Positions 17,907 through 25,509 of a DNA stretch of 64,000 nt are shown here, one piece after another (the stretch's first letter is position 1; each line of letters opens with the position of its first letter). The DNA comes from Paenibacillus phytohabitans. GTDB taxonomy: Bacteria > Bacillota > Bacilli > Paenibacillales > Paenibacillaceae. The notes under the pieces are model-generated. The model did not search any database, had not been told where the DNA came from, and saw nothing but the letters and a program-made list of their open reading frames with translations. The stretch is taken from the NCBI RefSeq assembly GCF_013141775.1, contig NZ_WHOB01000041.1:1-64000 (forward strand), read 5' to 3'. The position numbers were made by a program, and so were the translations under genes.

Positions 17907-20900
17907 ATGCTGCGCACATCCATATGCCTGAACGGCGAATGGGATTTCATGCCGCTCTACGATCAGCCGCGCTGCCGCAGTCTTCCTGAGAGACTGCAAT
18001 ATGAGGCGCGCAAGATACAGGTGCCTTCGAGCTGGCGCCACAGCTATAAGACGCCTTCGGGCAGGAAATTTGGAGAAGTACCGGACCATAACTTCGTGCC
18101 GTTTGATGTGTACGGCTACCCGGGAGAATGGGATGCGGCCGAGGCTGGGGTGCTGCACCGTTCTTTTCAGGTGCCGGAGACTATGCTGGGGCAGCGGATT
18201 GTGCTGCGCTTCGATGGAATCATGCAGAAGGCAGCGGTATATCTGGACCGCGAGCGGATTGCCGTCTGGGAGGACGGGTATTTGCCTTTGCGGCTGGATA
18301 TCACCCGGCTGGTGAAGCCCGGCCGGGAGCAGCAGCTGCATGTGGTATGCGGAAGCTTCGACATGGCGGTGCTCCCCTCCGGGGAGGAGAGAATCACCGG
18401 ACTTGCCGGTTCGTGGTTCGGCAGGATCGCAAGGGGAATATGGCAGGATGTCTTCCTCGAAGGCTACCCGCCTGTATCGCTGGAGGATCTCACGATCCGC
18501 ACCTCTGTCCGGCAGGGCATGCTGGAAGTAGAGGCCCTTATTGGGACGGAATCCGGCGGACCTGCGGTGGAATCGCTGCAGGTGTTCCTGAAAGTCAGGG
18601 AACGGAAGGCCGGTACCCTGCCTGTGAAGGGTGCAGAGCCGCTGCCGGTGCTTGAAGCGGAAGCAGGAGTAGATGTTCTGCCTGTGCAGGCGGGAGAAGG
18701 AAGGCAATTATGCTGGAACACCGGCAGCCGGGAGTGGGGCGGAGCATCTTTTGCGCTGCCCTGGCAGGATGCCGTGCTGTGGAGTCCGGAGCACCCGGTT
18801 CTATATGAGCTGGAGCTGGAGCTTCAGGCAGACGGGGAGGTCCTTGACCGGCGGACCGATGTATTCGGCTTCCGGGAGTTCTGGTGCGAAGGCCCGCAGT
18901 TCATGCTGAACGGGATTCCCGTTAACCTGCGGGGCGATTCCTGGCATTTCCAGGGGGCGGCGCAGCAGACAGAAGACTATATCCGCAATTGGTACCGTCT
19001 GTGCAGACAGGCGGGCATCAACAGCATCCGGCTGCATGCCGAGCCGTATCCGGCTGATTATCTGCGGATTGCCGATGAGGAAGGAATGCTGATTGTCGAT
19101 GAGACAGCCATCTACGGGTCGAGCAAAACCATGGATGCTGCCCACCCTGATTTCATCTCCAATTGCCGGACGCATGTGCAGCGGCTGGTACAGCGGGATA
19201 AGAATCACCCATCCGTCATTCTGTGGAGCGTGCAGAACGAGATGCGCTGGGTGGACGGCCGGGATACCTATAAACAGCATATCCCGGGTCTGATGGAGCT
19301 GATGAGAGCCCTTGATTCTACCCGCCCGATTATGGTGGAAGGGGATAACCGGTTGGTCACCAAGCAAGGGACAGAGGTGGAGAGCCGCCATTACAACATT
19401 GACGGCACGATCGCGCAGTGGGACCGCAGCGTTCCGCTCACCTTCGGCGAGCATGGCGGATGGTGGTACATCTGCCCGCAGAACAGCAGCATGTATGTCG
19501 GACTGGACGCATACCGTGACTCAGATGCAAGTGCTGCCGGCTTGGCCCAGAAGGAAAGGCTGTTCGTGGAGTATGCACGCCGCCAAGGTGTCTCCGGTAT
19601 CTCTACCTTCAACTTCGCCCATTATTTCATGCGGGCGATGCCGGAACGGAATATTCAGCTGCCGCCTGCCGACCTGACCACACCAGGCCCTAAGCCTGCG
19701 GTAATTCCGGCTTACTCCCTTTCCCTGAACAACGGGCTGCTGCCGGAGGAATATCCGGCATTCAAGGCCAATCCCGCTTTTGCCATTATGGCTGAAGCCT
19801 TCAAGCCGGTGACATTGATTGCCGCCGAATATAACCGCTGCTTCTTCGATGATGAGCCGGTCCGCCGCAGCTTCGATGTCTACAACGATACGCTGGCAGA
19901 ACAGGAAGTGACTATTGAATGCACCGTCCGGCAAGGCGGACATGTGGTTCATAGCCAGACGTTCCGTTTCCGCCACGAGCCTGCCGCCCGCCGGAGCATC
20001 CGGCTGGAATGGATGCCGGAACCGGTCAATGGTGAAGGAGCAGGAGTGAGAGGGGATGAAGGCGTAGGCGTAGGAGCAAGAGCAGGCGATGGGGCAGGAG
20101 CAAGAGCAGGAGATGGGGCAGGAGCATCAGCAGGAGTAGCAGAAGCGGAAGCGGTGCTGTCTGCCCGGCTGTTCCATGGCACGGAGCTGAAGCATGAGCT
20201 TCAGTTAAGCTACCGGCTGCTGTCTGGGAGCTGCAAGACAGAGCCGGTAGAAGTAGCGCTTCCCGCTTCTTATATAGGCTCTGACCGGGACTATGAGGCG
20301 ATCCGCGCCCTGGTGCCCGGTCTGGTCCGGTCAGAAGCGGAGGCGGTAGAGCGGCTTGCGGGCGGGACGCTGCTGATTGTCGGCAGCCGCATGCAGGACA
20401 AGGACGGGGCGCTGGACCGGAAGCTGAGAAGCTACGTGCAGCGGGGCGGCAGATTACTGCTGCTGGAACAGCTTCACCTCTCCCCCGGCAGGCTCCCGCT
20501 GGTACGCAGGGAATTCATCCGTGCCCATGCAGGCGACTATGGGCATCCGGTGCTCCAGGGTCTGCGTGCTGAGGACCTCATGTACTGGCATGAGGGGCCG
20601 CGCGAGGACGGGCCGCTGCCGATTATCCGTGCAGCGTTCGAGAAGCCGGTGACCGGTGATTTCACCCTGCTGCTGGAATGCAGCGCGGGTGACTTTGGAG
20701 ACGGCGGCGATCTGTGGTCGCCGCTGCTGGAGTACCGGAGCGGAGCGGGCATGTTCCTGGCGAATCAGCTGGAGATCATGGATCATCTCCACCGGATTCC
20801 CCAGGCCTGCCTGCTGCTGCGTAGCCTGCTCCAGTATGCGGGCCGCGCAGTCCACGCGGCCGCTGTACCGGTGCCCGCTGCGGTGTGGGTCCGCAGCGGC

Positions 20901-22076
20901 GGGGCGGCGGAAGCCTTGCTGGGCAAGCTCCGCCTGAAGGGCCAGAGGCTGGACAGCGCCGCAGGCTTGTCCAGCCTGAACCCCGGCCTCCTGGTCGTGG
21001 AGGCCGGACTGCTGCACGGCCCGGGCGCGGCGGAAGCCGTCCGGCAGGCGGCAAGTGCAGGCAGCGCAGTGCTGGTGCTGCCTGCAGAGCCCGGCGGGCA
21101 GGAGGCGCTTGCCCGCCTGCTGGACCGCCCCGTGCGTATAGCGCCGCACGGGACCTATCATCTGGCGGCGGACTATACGCACGCCGCCGTCCGCGGGATC
21201 AGCCCTGTCGACCTGTTCGGGTTCGACAAGGTGCATCTCTCGCCCCGGGACGTGGTCAACCGGGAGCTGGCAGGTCACAGGCTGGAGGTGCAGGGCGCGG
21301 AGGTGCTGTGCACCAGCGTGGAGGGCACAGCCTGGAAGGATTACTTCGCCGGGTTGCATACGGCGGAATACAGCAGGCTGGCGCTGGTCGAGCTGAACCG
21401 CAGCAAGGCCTGTGCTCCCGGAGCTTTTGTGATCCGCCAGGCAGTCGGCGAGGGTGAGATTATCTGCTCGCAGCTGCTCACCGACCCGGGCAGTGACAAA
21501 AGCCTGAGGCTGTACACCCGCCTGTTAGGCAATCTGGGGGCCGCCTTCACGGATGAGCTGCTGCAGCTGGATAAAGGAGATGCGCAGTGGGCGGTGGAAG
21601 CCGCAATGACGCTGTTCTGTCCGCCGTATACCGATTATCAGGCCATGAAGGATTACTATACCGACCCTGAATTCTCCCTGAACAATCTGGGCGAAGGCCT
21701 GTACGGCTGGATGAAGAAAAAAGAACGGCGCGAAGACGGAACGCTGCTGATCCCGGCGCCGGAAGGCCGTCCGCTGTTTCTGAGCTGCTTCGTGCATCTG
21801 CCTGCGCCCGTCTCCGGCAGCGGGGAACCTGCGGATATCCGAACCGGCAGGCTGCGGGTGAACTCAGAATGTGCTTACGAGATCTATATGAACGGTCAGC
21901 ATGTGACTCAGCCGGAGCGCGAGATCACTCTGACAAGCGGGATTAACCGGCTGGTTGCCATCGTCCGGGGAGGCCGGGAGGATATCTCCTTCGGCATGGT
22001 TTTCCTGAACCCGGATGGCACGTATATGAATGATTTGGAGTTCCGCATGACAATGGATGAGGTTGAGCCTAAATAA
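17907..22076 (+). CDS. Large GH2-family glycoside hydrolase with C-terminal extension
   Basis: The protein has 1389 residues from the ATG at 17907, which has AGGAG seven bases upstream; the in-frame ATG at 17901 is too close to that site. An N-terminal sugar-binding sandwich (LNGEWDF; WRHS) and Ig-like domain lead to a TIM barrel with the acid/base in WSVQNEMRW (Glu445) and the probable nucleophile in TFGEHGGWWY (Glu515), typical of GH2 retaining enzymes. A low-complexity Gly/Ala linker lies near 710-750. The second half contains a glutamine-amidotransferase-like region (LLIVGSRMQDKD) and a final beta domain. There is no signal peptide. It probably removes a beta-linked galactose, glucuronate, galacturonate or arabinose; specificity is open. 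Confidence 0.85.
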   Translation: MLRTSICLNGEWDFMPLYDQPRCRSLPERLQYEARKIQVPSSWRHSYKTPSGRKFGEVPDHNFVPFDVYGYPGEWDAAEAGVLHRSFQVPETMLGQRIVLRFDGIMQKAAVYLDRERIAVWEDGYLPLRLDITRLVKPGREQQLHVVCGSFDMAVLPSGEERITGLAGSWFGRIARGIWQDVFLEGYPPVSLEDLTIRTSVRQGMLEVEALIGTESGGPAVESLQVFLKVRERKAGTLPVKGAEPLPVLEAEAGVDVLPVQAGEGRQLCWNTGSREWGGASFALPWQDAVLWSPEHPVLYELELELQADGEVLDRRTDVFGFREFWCEGPQFMLNGIPVNLRGDSWHFQGAAQQTEDYIRNWYRLCRQAGINSIRLHAEPYPADYLRIADEEGMLIVDETAIYGSSKTMDAAHPDFISNCRTHVQRLVQRDKNHPSVILWSVQNEMRWVDGRDTYKQHIPGLMELMRALDSTRPIMVEGDNRLVTKQGTEVESRHYNIDGTIAQWDRSVPLTFGEHGGWWYICPQNSSMYVGLDAYRDSDASAAGLAQKERLFVEYARRQGVSGISTFNFAHYFMRAMPERNIQLPPADLTTPGPKPAVIPAYSLSLNNGLLPEEYPAFKANPAFAIMAEAFKPVTLIAAEYNRCFFDDEPVRRSFDVYNDTLAEQEVTIECTVRQGGHVVHSQTFRFRHEPAARRSIRLEWMPEPVNGEGAGVRGDEGVGVGARAGDGAGARAGDGAGASAGVAEAEAVLSARLFHGTELKHELQLSYRLLSGSCKTEPVEVALPASYIGSDRDYEAIRALVPGLVRSEAEAVERLAGGTLLIVGSRMQDKDGALDRKLRSYVQRGGRLLLLEQLHLSPGRLPLVRREFIRAHAGDYGHPVLQGLRAEDLMYWHEGPREDGPLPIIRAAFEKPVTGDFTLLLECSAGDFGDGGDLWSPLLEYRSGAGMFLANQLEIMDHLHRIPQACLLLRSLLQYAGRAVHAAAVPVPAAVWVRSGGAAEALLGKLRLKGQRLDSAAGLSSLNPGLLVVEAGLLHGPGAAEAVRQAASAGSAVLVLPAEPGGQEALARLLDRPVRIAPHGTYHLAADYTHAAVRGISPVDLFGFDKVHLSPRDVVNRELAGHRLEVQGAEVLCTSVEGTAWKDYFAGLHTAEYSRLALVELNRSKACAPGAFVIRQAVGEGEIICSQLLTDPGSDKSLRLYTRLLGNLGAAFTDELLQLDKGDAQWAVEAAMTLFCPPYTDYQAMKDYYTDPEFSLNNLGEGLYGWMKKKERREDGTLLIPAPEGRPLFLSCFVHLPAPVSGSGEPADIRTGRLRVNSECAYEIYMNGQHVTQPEREITLTSGINRLVAIVRGGREDISFGMVFLNPDGTYMNDLEFRMTMDEVEPK
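20073..20144 (+). repeat. 24-base in-frame tandem repeat in the GH2 gene
   Basis: A unit starting GGAGCAAGAGCAGG begins at 20073, 20097 and, diverged, at 20121. It encodes the octapeptide GARAGDGA twice and then GASAGVAE. The segment is an expandable Gly/Ala linker between the barrel part and the C-terminal half of the enzyme. Confidence 0.85.
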
Positions 22077-22125
22077 GCAATAAGAATAAGCAATGAGTAA
22101 TCCTAAATGGAGAGGAGCCAGACTA

Positions 22126-24600
22126 ATGACAAAGCAACCGGGAACAATCCATCCGGCAGGCCATTCCGGCCGCACACAGAGTAACAAGGCTGCAAAGCCG
22201 GCAGCCGGGGGCAGCGCGTTTGCCCGCGAGCAGGAGCTGGACCAATATTTCACCTTCCGCGATGACGCAAAGGAGGTAGAGTTCAAGCGCCATGATATGC
22301 CGACCCCATGGCTGAACTATTTATCCAACGGCACCTTCCATACCATGCTGTCCCATGCGGGCGGCGGATTAGCCTTTTATAAATCTCCGCAGATCTGGCG
22401 GATTACACGCTACCGTTTCTTTCATCTGCCGACCGACCGCTCCGGGCCTTATATTTACCTGCAGGATGCCGGGACGGGCAGCTATTGGTGCCCTACCTAT
22501 GAGCCGGCTTTTCAGAAGCCGCAGGAATGGAAGAGCAGCCACGGCATGGGGTATACCCGCTTTGAAGCCGCGCAGGATGAAGTTTCGGCAAAGACCGTTT
22601 ATTTTGTCGGACCTTTCGAGAACTCGCTGATCTGGAATTTGACGCTGACTAACCATAGTACAGAGGTCAAGGAGCTGAACGTGTATGCCTATGCCGAGTT
22701 TGGCATGATGGAATTCATGCGCGAGCTGCAATGGCAATGCTACAACAAGCATCAGGTGTCGGTGCAGTATCATGACAAGGAAGCCCTTATCTACAAGTAC
22801 GGAGTTGAGAATCAGCCTAAGCCGGATGAGACGCCGCTGGTCTATATGATGTCGGATGCGCCGCTGGCCGGTTATGACGGGGACCGGGAGGAATTCATCG
22901 GCAGCTACCGCAGTGAATCCAATCCGGCTGCGGTCGAGCAGGGCGGCTGTACCGGCTCGACAATACTTGGCGGAGATCCTTGCGGAGCGCTGCAGGTTCA
23001 AGTGAGGCTGCAGCCCGGCGAGACCCGTACCGTGAACTTCTTCCTGGGGACGGCGATGAATGAGGCTGAGATCGAACAGGCCATCGGCCATTCCCGGGAG
23101 GCGGATTTCGTCACCCGTTCCTTTGCGGCGCTTAAGGAGAACTGGGACAGCTATCTGGGCGCCTGGAACTGTGAATTGCCGGATAAAGATGCGCAGCGCA
23201 TGATCAATATCTGGAATCCGTATCAGTCGCAGCGGAACTTTCTCTTCTCGCGCAATATTTCGTTCTATGCTACGGGGACATTCCGTGGAGTAGGCTACCG
23301 GGATACTGCGCAGGATATATTGGCCGTAGCTCCATTAGATCCGGAGGCGGCCAAAGACAAGGTCCGCCTGCTGCTTGGGCAGCAGTATCAGGACGGGCAT
23401 GTGAATCATTACTTTTTCCCGAATGAGGGCTGGGACCCGGTGACCAGTATTCACTCGGATGACCACCTGTGGACGGCGCTGGCCGTATGGGATATTCTCG
23501 CAGAGACCGGCGATGCCGGATTCCTGCAGGAGAGTCTGCCTTTCTATGATGGCGGGGAAGCGCCGCTGTATGATCATTTGAAGCGTGCGGTAGACTTCAC
23601 CGTCTCCCGGCTGGGGCCGAACGGCTTCCCGCTGATGCTCCGCTCGGACTGGAATGACCAGCTGTTCCGCGTCTGCCGTGAGGGCAGAGGGGAGAGCATC
23701 TGGACGGCGATGCAGTTCGGAACCGTGCTGCTGCGCATGAAGGATCTCGCGGCGGCAGCCGGTCATCCGGAGCATGCGGCGGACTATGACAGGCTGTACG
23801 AGGAGCAGAAGCGGCTGGTGAACACGCTGGGCTGGGACGGCCAATGGTTCCGGCGGGCAGTCATGGATGACGGCCGTTATCTGGGCACCGCTGAGCATGA
23901 CGAAGCCCAGATTTGGCTTAACGCCCAGACCTGGGCGACCCTGTCCGGCATGGGAGAGCCTGATAAAGCGCTCCAGGCCATGGACAGTGTCCGCGACATT
24001 CTGGATACGGAGCTTGGCATTAAGAAGCTGCACCCGTCCATCACCAATTTCCCCGATCCTGCAGATCCATTGACCAATTACAACAAGGGGACAGGCGAGA
24101 ACGGAGCTGTCTTCTGTCACGCCAATACCTGGGCGATTATTGCGGAATGCATGCTGGGCAGAGGAGATCAGGCCTACAAATATTACCGCCAGCTGATTCC
24201 TAATATTGCGATGGAGCAAGCCGGATTATGGCGCTATAAAGCGGAACCGTACGTCTATGCCTCCAACCTGTTCGGACCGGAATCTGACAGATTCGGGCTG
24301 GCGAATGTATCCTGGCTGACCGGAACTGCTGCGTGGATGTATGTAGCCGCTACGCAGTATATTATGGGCATTAAGCCCGTACTCGGCGGACTTTCGGTTA
24401 ACCCGTGCATCCCTTCTTCATGGGAGGGCTTCTCCGTTTCCCGGAGATTCCGCGGCTGCTTGTATGAGATTACCGTGAAGAACGAGAGCGGTGTCTGCAC
24501 AGGCGTCAAGGAAATCCGTGTTGACGGTGAACTGCTGGCAGGTACGGTAGTGCCTGTCTATCCGGATCGTAGCTCGGTGAAAGTGGAGGTTCTACTATAG
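22126..24600 (+). CDS. GH94-family glycoside phosphorylase (cellobiose/chitobiose phosphorylase type)
   Basis: The protein has 824 residues from the ATG at 22126, chosen for the GGAGAGGAG site upstream; an in-frame ATG at 22093 has none. The N-terminal beta-sandwich is followed by an alpha6/alpha6 barrel with GVGYRDTAQDIL and the D508-W-N-D511 motif where GH94 enzymes place the general acid, then KGTGENGAVFCHANTWAI near 650 and a C-terminal beta domain. GH94 enzymes cleave beta-linked disaccharides with phosphate, giving a sugar 1-phosphate. It is cytoplasmic and follows GH2 by 49 bases, in one transcript. The disaccharide cannot be named from sequence alone. Confidence 0.9.
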   Translation: MTKQPGTIHPAGHSGRTQSNKAAKPAAGGSAFAREQELDQYFTFRDDAKEVEFKRHDMPTPWLNYLSNGTFHTMLSHAGGGLAFYKSPQIWRITRYRFFHLPTDRSGPYIYLQDAGTGSYWCPTYEPAFQKPQEWKSSHGMGYTRFEAAQDEVSAKTVYFVGPFENSLIWNLTLTNHSTEVKELNVYAYAEFGMMEFMRELQWQCYNKHQVSVQYHDKEALIYKYGVENQPKPDETPLVYMMSDAPLAGYDGDREEFIGSYRSESNPAAVEQGGCTGSTILGGDPCGALQVQVRLQPGETRTVNFFLGTAMNEAEIEQAIGHSREADFVTRSFAALKENWDSYLGAWNCELPDKDAQRMINIWNPYQSQRNFLFSRNISFYATGTFRGVGYRDTAQDILAVAPLDPEAAKDKVRLLLGQQYQDGHVNHYFFPNEGWDPVTSIHSDDHLWTALAVWDILAETGDAGFLQESLPFYDGGEAPLYDHLKRAVDFTVSRLGPNGFPLMLRSDWNDQLFRVCREGRGESIWTAMQFGTVLLRMKDLAAAAGHPEHAADYDRLYEEQKRLVNTLGWDGQWFRRAVMDDGRYLGTAEHDEAQIWLNAQTWATLSGMGEPDKALQAMDSVRDILDTELGIKKLHPSITNFPDPADPLTNYNKGTGENGAVFCHANTWAIIAECMLGRGDQAYKYYRQLIPNIAMEQAGLWRYKAEPYVYASNLFGPESDRFGLANVSWLTGTAAWMYVAATQYIMGIKPVLGGLSVNPCIPSSWEGFSVSRRFRGCLYEITVKNESGVCTGVKEIRVDGELLAGTVVPVYPDRSSVKVEVLL

Positions 24601-24634
24601 TTATAGGCAGAGCTTAATGCATACTCAAAAGTGT

Positions 24635-24672
24635 CCCGCCAGCTGCACCAGCAGAATTATGGCGGGCATTTT
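24635..24672 (+). terminator. Terminator after the GH94 gene
   Basis: CCCGCCA (24635-24641) pairs with TGGCGGG (24660-24666), followed by CATTTTTTAT. Confidence 0.75.
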
Positions 24673-25260
24673 TTATCCCTCGAAATAGAAATTATCCTCA
24701 AATTCTCCGTCACGGGATGCTGCGGCGGCCGGAAATAGCAGTTGGATTTTCTCCACTTGCTGATGAACGAAGAGCGTCTGCTGAAACAGCAGTTGGATAA
24801 ACAGCACTTAAATCGCTGCGTATGAGCTACATGAAGGTAAATGAACTGAATTAAATGCCTTTTTTCCAATTGCTTGCTTGAAATCACTCCATTCGTCCGA
24901 ATTAAGATACGTTTTTCCACTTATATATGCTGAACCTAAGAATGATGACCTGCCGATGGATGAACCCCTTGCTACCCAAGGGTTCCGCACATGCAACAAG
25001 TTGGATACTTAAGTTCACACTATGTAGCATCATATGGGCGGTCTCTCATAACAGCACTCAGCAGCCGGCTTATGCAAACTCCACACACCTTTCGCTCGCA
25101 TCACCAGCGCCATTCTCAGCAGCCTCCGTAATTTCCGCAAAGCTTCCCTCAAAACATTCCCCAACCGGCGCGCGGGCTTTGCTCAAGGTGGTGGTCAACC
25201 CTCCGAAAAAACAGGCTTGTTTCCGGGTTTACTTTTACGCCGGGCGTGATATAGTATAGC
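24673..25260. other. Intergenic region with diverged repeats, no supported gene
   Basis: Short open frames run on both strands but have no clear ribosome binding sites or family features. AGCAGTTGGAT occurs at about 24738 and again at about 24789 with similar flanks, and CCTTGCTACCCAAGG forms a small inverted repeat near 24967. On the minus strand several short frames overlap without a coherent coding signal. The region looks like intergenic repeat material or gene remnants. A possible promoter for the metal ATPase leader, with TATAGTAT as -10, lies at its end near 25250-25257. Confidence 0.45.
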
Positions 25261-25299
25261 TATAAGTTGCATTGAGGAAATATAGTTGCATTATCGCAA

Positions 25300-25317
25300 C
25301 AATGATTATCATTCTCA
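25300..25317 (+). promoter_or_regulatory. Fur/PerR-like operator upstream of the P1B-4 ATPase gene
   Basis: CAATGATTATCATTCTCA closely matches the Bacillales Fur/PerR 7-1-7 box (TGATAATNATTATCA or TTATAATNATTATAA), being a near-perfect dyad around ATGATTATCAT. It lies about 45 bases after a possible TATAGTAT -10 element and about 190 bases before the ATPase gene. In Bacillus subtilis the related iron exporter gene pfeT is PerR-controlled. Whether this box binds PerR or Fur cannot be decided here. Confidence 0.6.
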
Positions 25318-25321
25318 TTTA

Positions 25322-25360
25322 ACATGCTGTCCCGGCTAAGCCGGGGCAGCATGTGTCATT
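25322..25360 (+). terminator. Long perfect hairpin in the ATPase leader (terminator or attenuator-like)
   Basis: ACATGCTGTCCCGGC (25322-25336) pairs along its full 15 bases with GCCGGGGCAGCATGT (25340-25354), with one G-T pair and a three-base TAA loop. TGTCATTTTAAG follows, only a weak T tract. No gene ends just upstream, so it is either the end of a short leader transcript or a structured leader element. Confidence 0.55.
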
Positions 25361-25370
25361 TTAAGGGTCT

Positions 25371-25467
25371 TAATAATGGCTCTCATTCTCAGTCGAGTCA
25401 TAATGGTTCTCATTCGGCTCCCATTCTCAGTTGCGCATAATGGTTCTCATTTTGGCTCTCATTCTCA
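25371..25467 (+). repeat. Three imperfect repeats resembling degenerate Fur/PerR boxes
   Basis: ATAATGGCTCTCATT at about 25374, ATAATGGTTCTCATT at about 25400 and the same again at about 25437 are each followed by a CATTCTCA half. Read on the minus strand, the first gives TGAGAATGAGAGCCATTAT, which matches a Fur-box core at most positions. They lie between the hairpin and the ATPase ribosome binding site. Operator function is an inference. Confidence 0.5.
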
Positions 25468-25509
25468 AGTGTGCCTCTTATACAACTACAATCAGGAAGG
25501 TGATTTATA

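Noticed and set aside
24927..25259. 110-residue plus-strand protein
   Set aside because: No ribosome binding site, unusual composition and overlap with repeat-like sequence and the likely ATPase promoter.
25322..25354. Terminator of an upstream protein gene
   Set aside because: No gene ends within several hundred bases upstream on the plus strand, so it is described as a leader hairpin instead.
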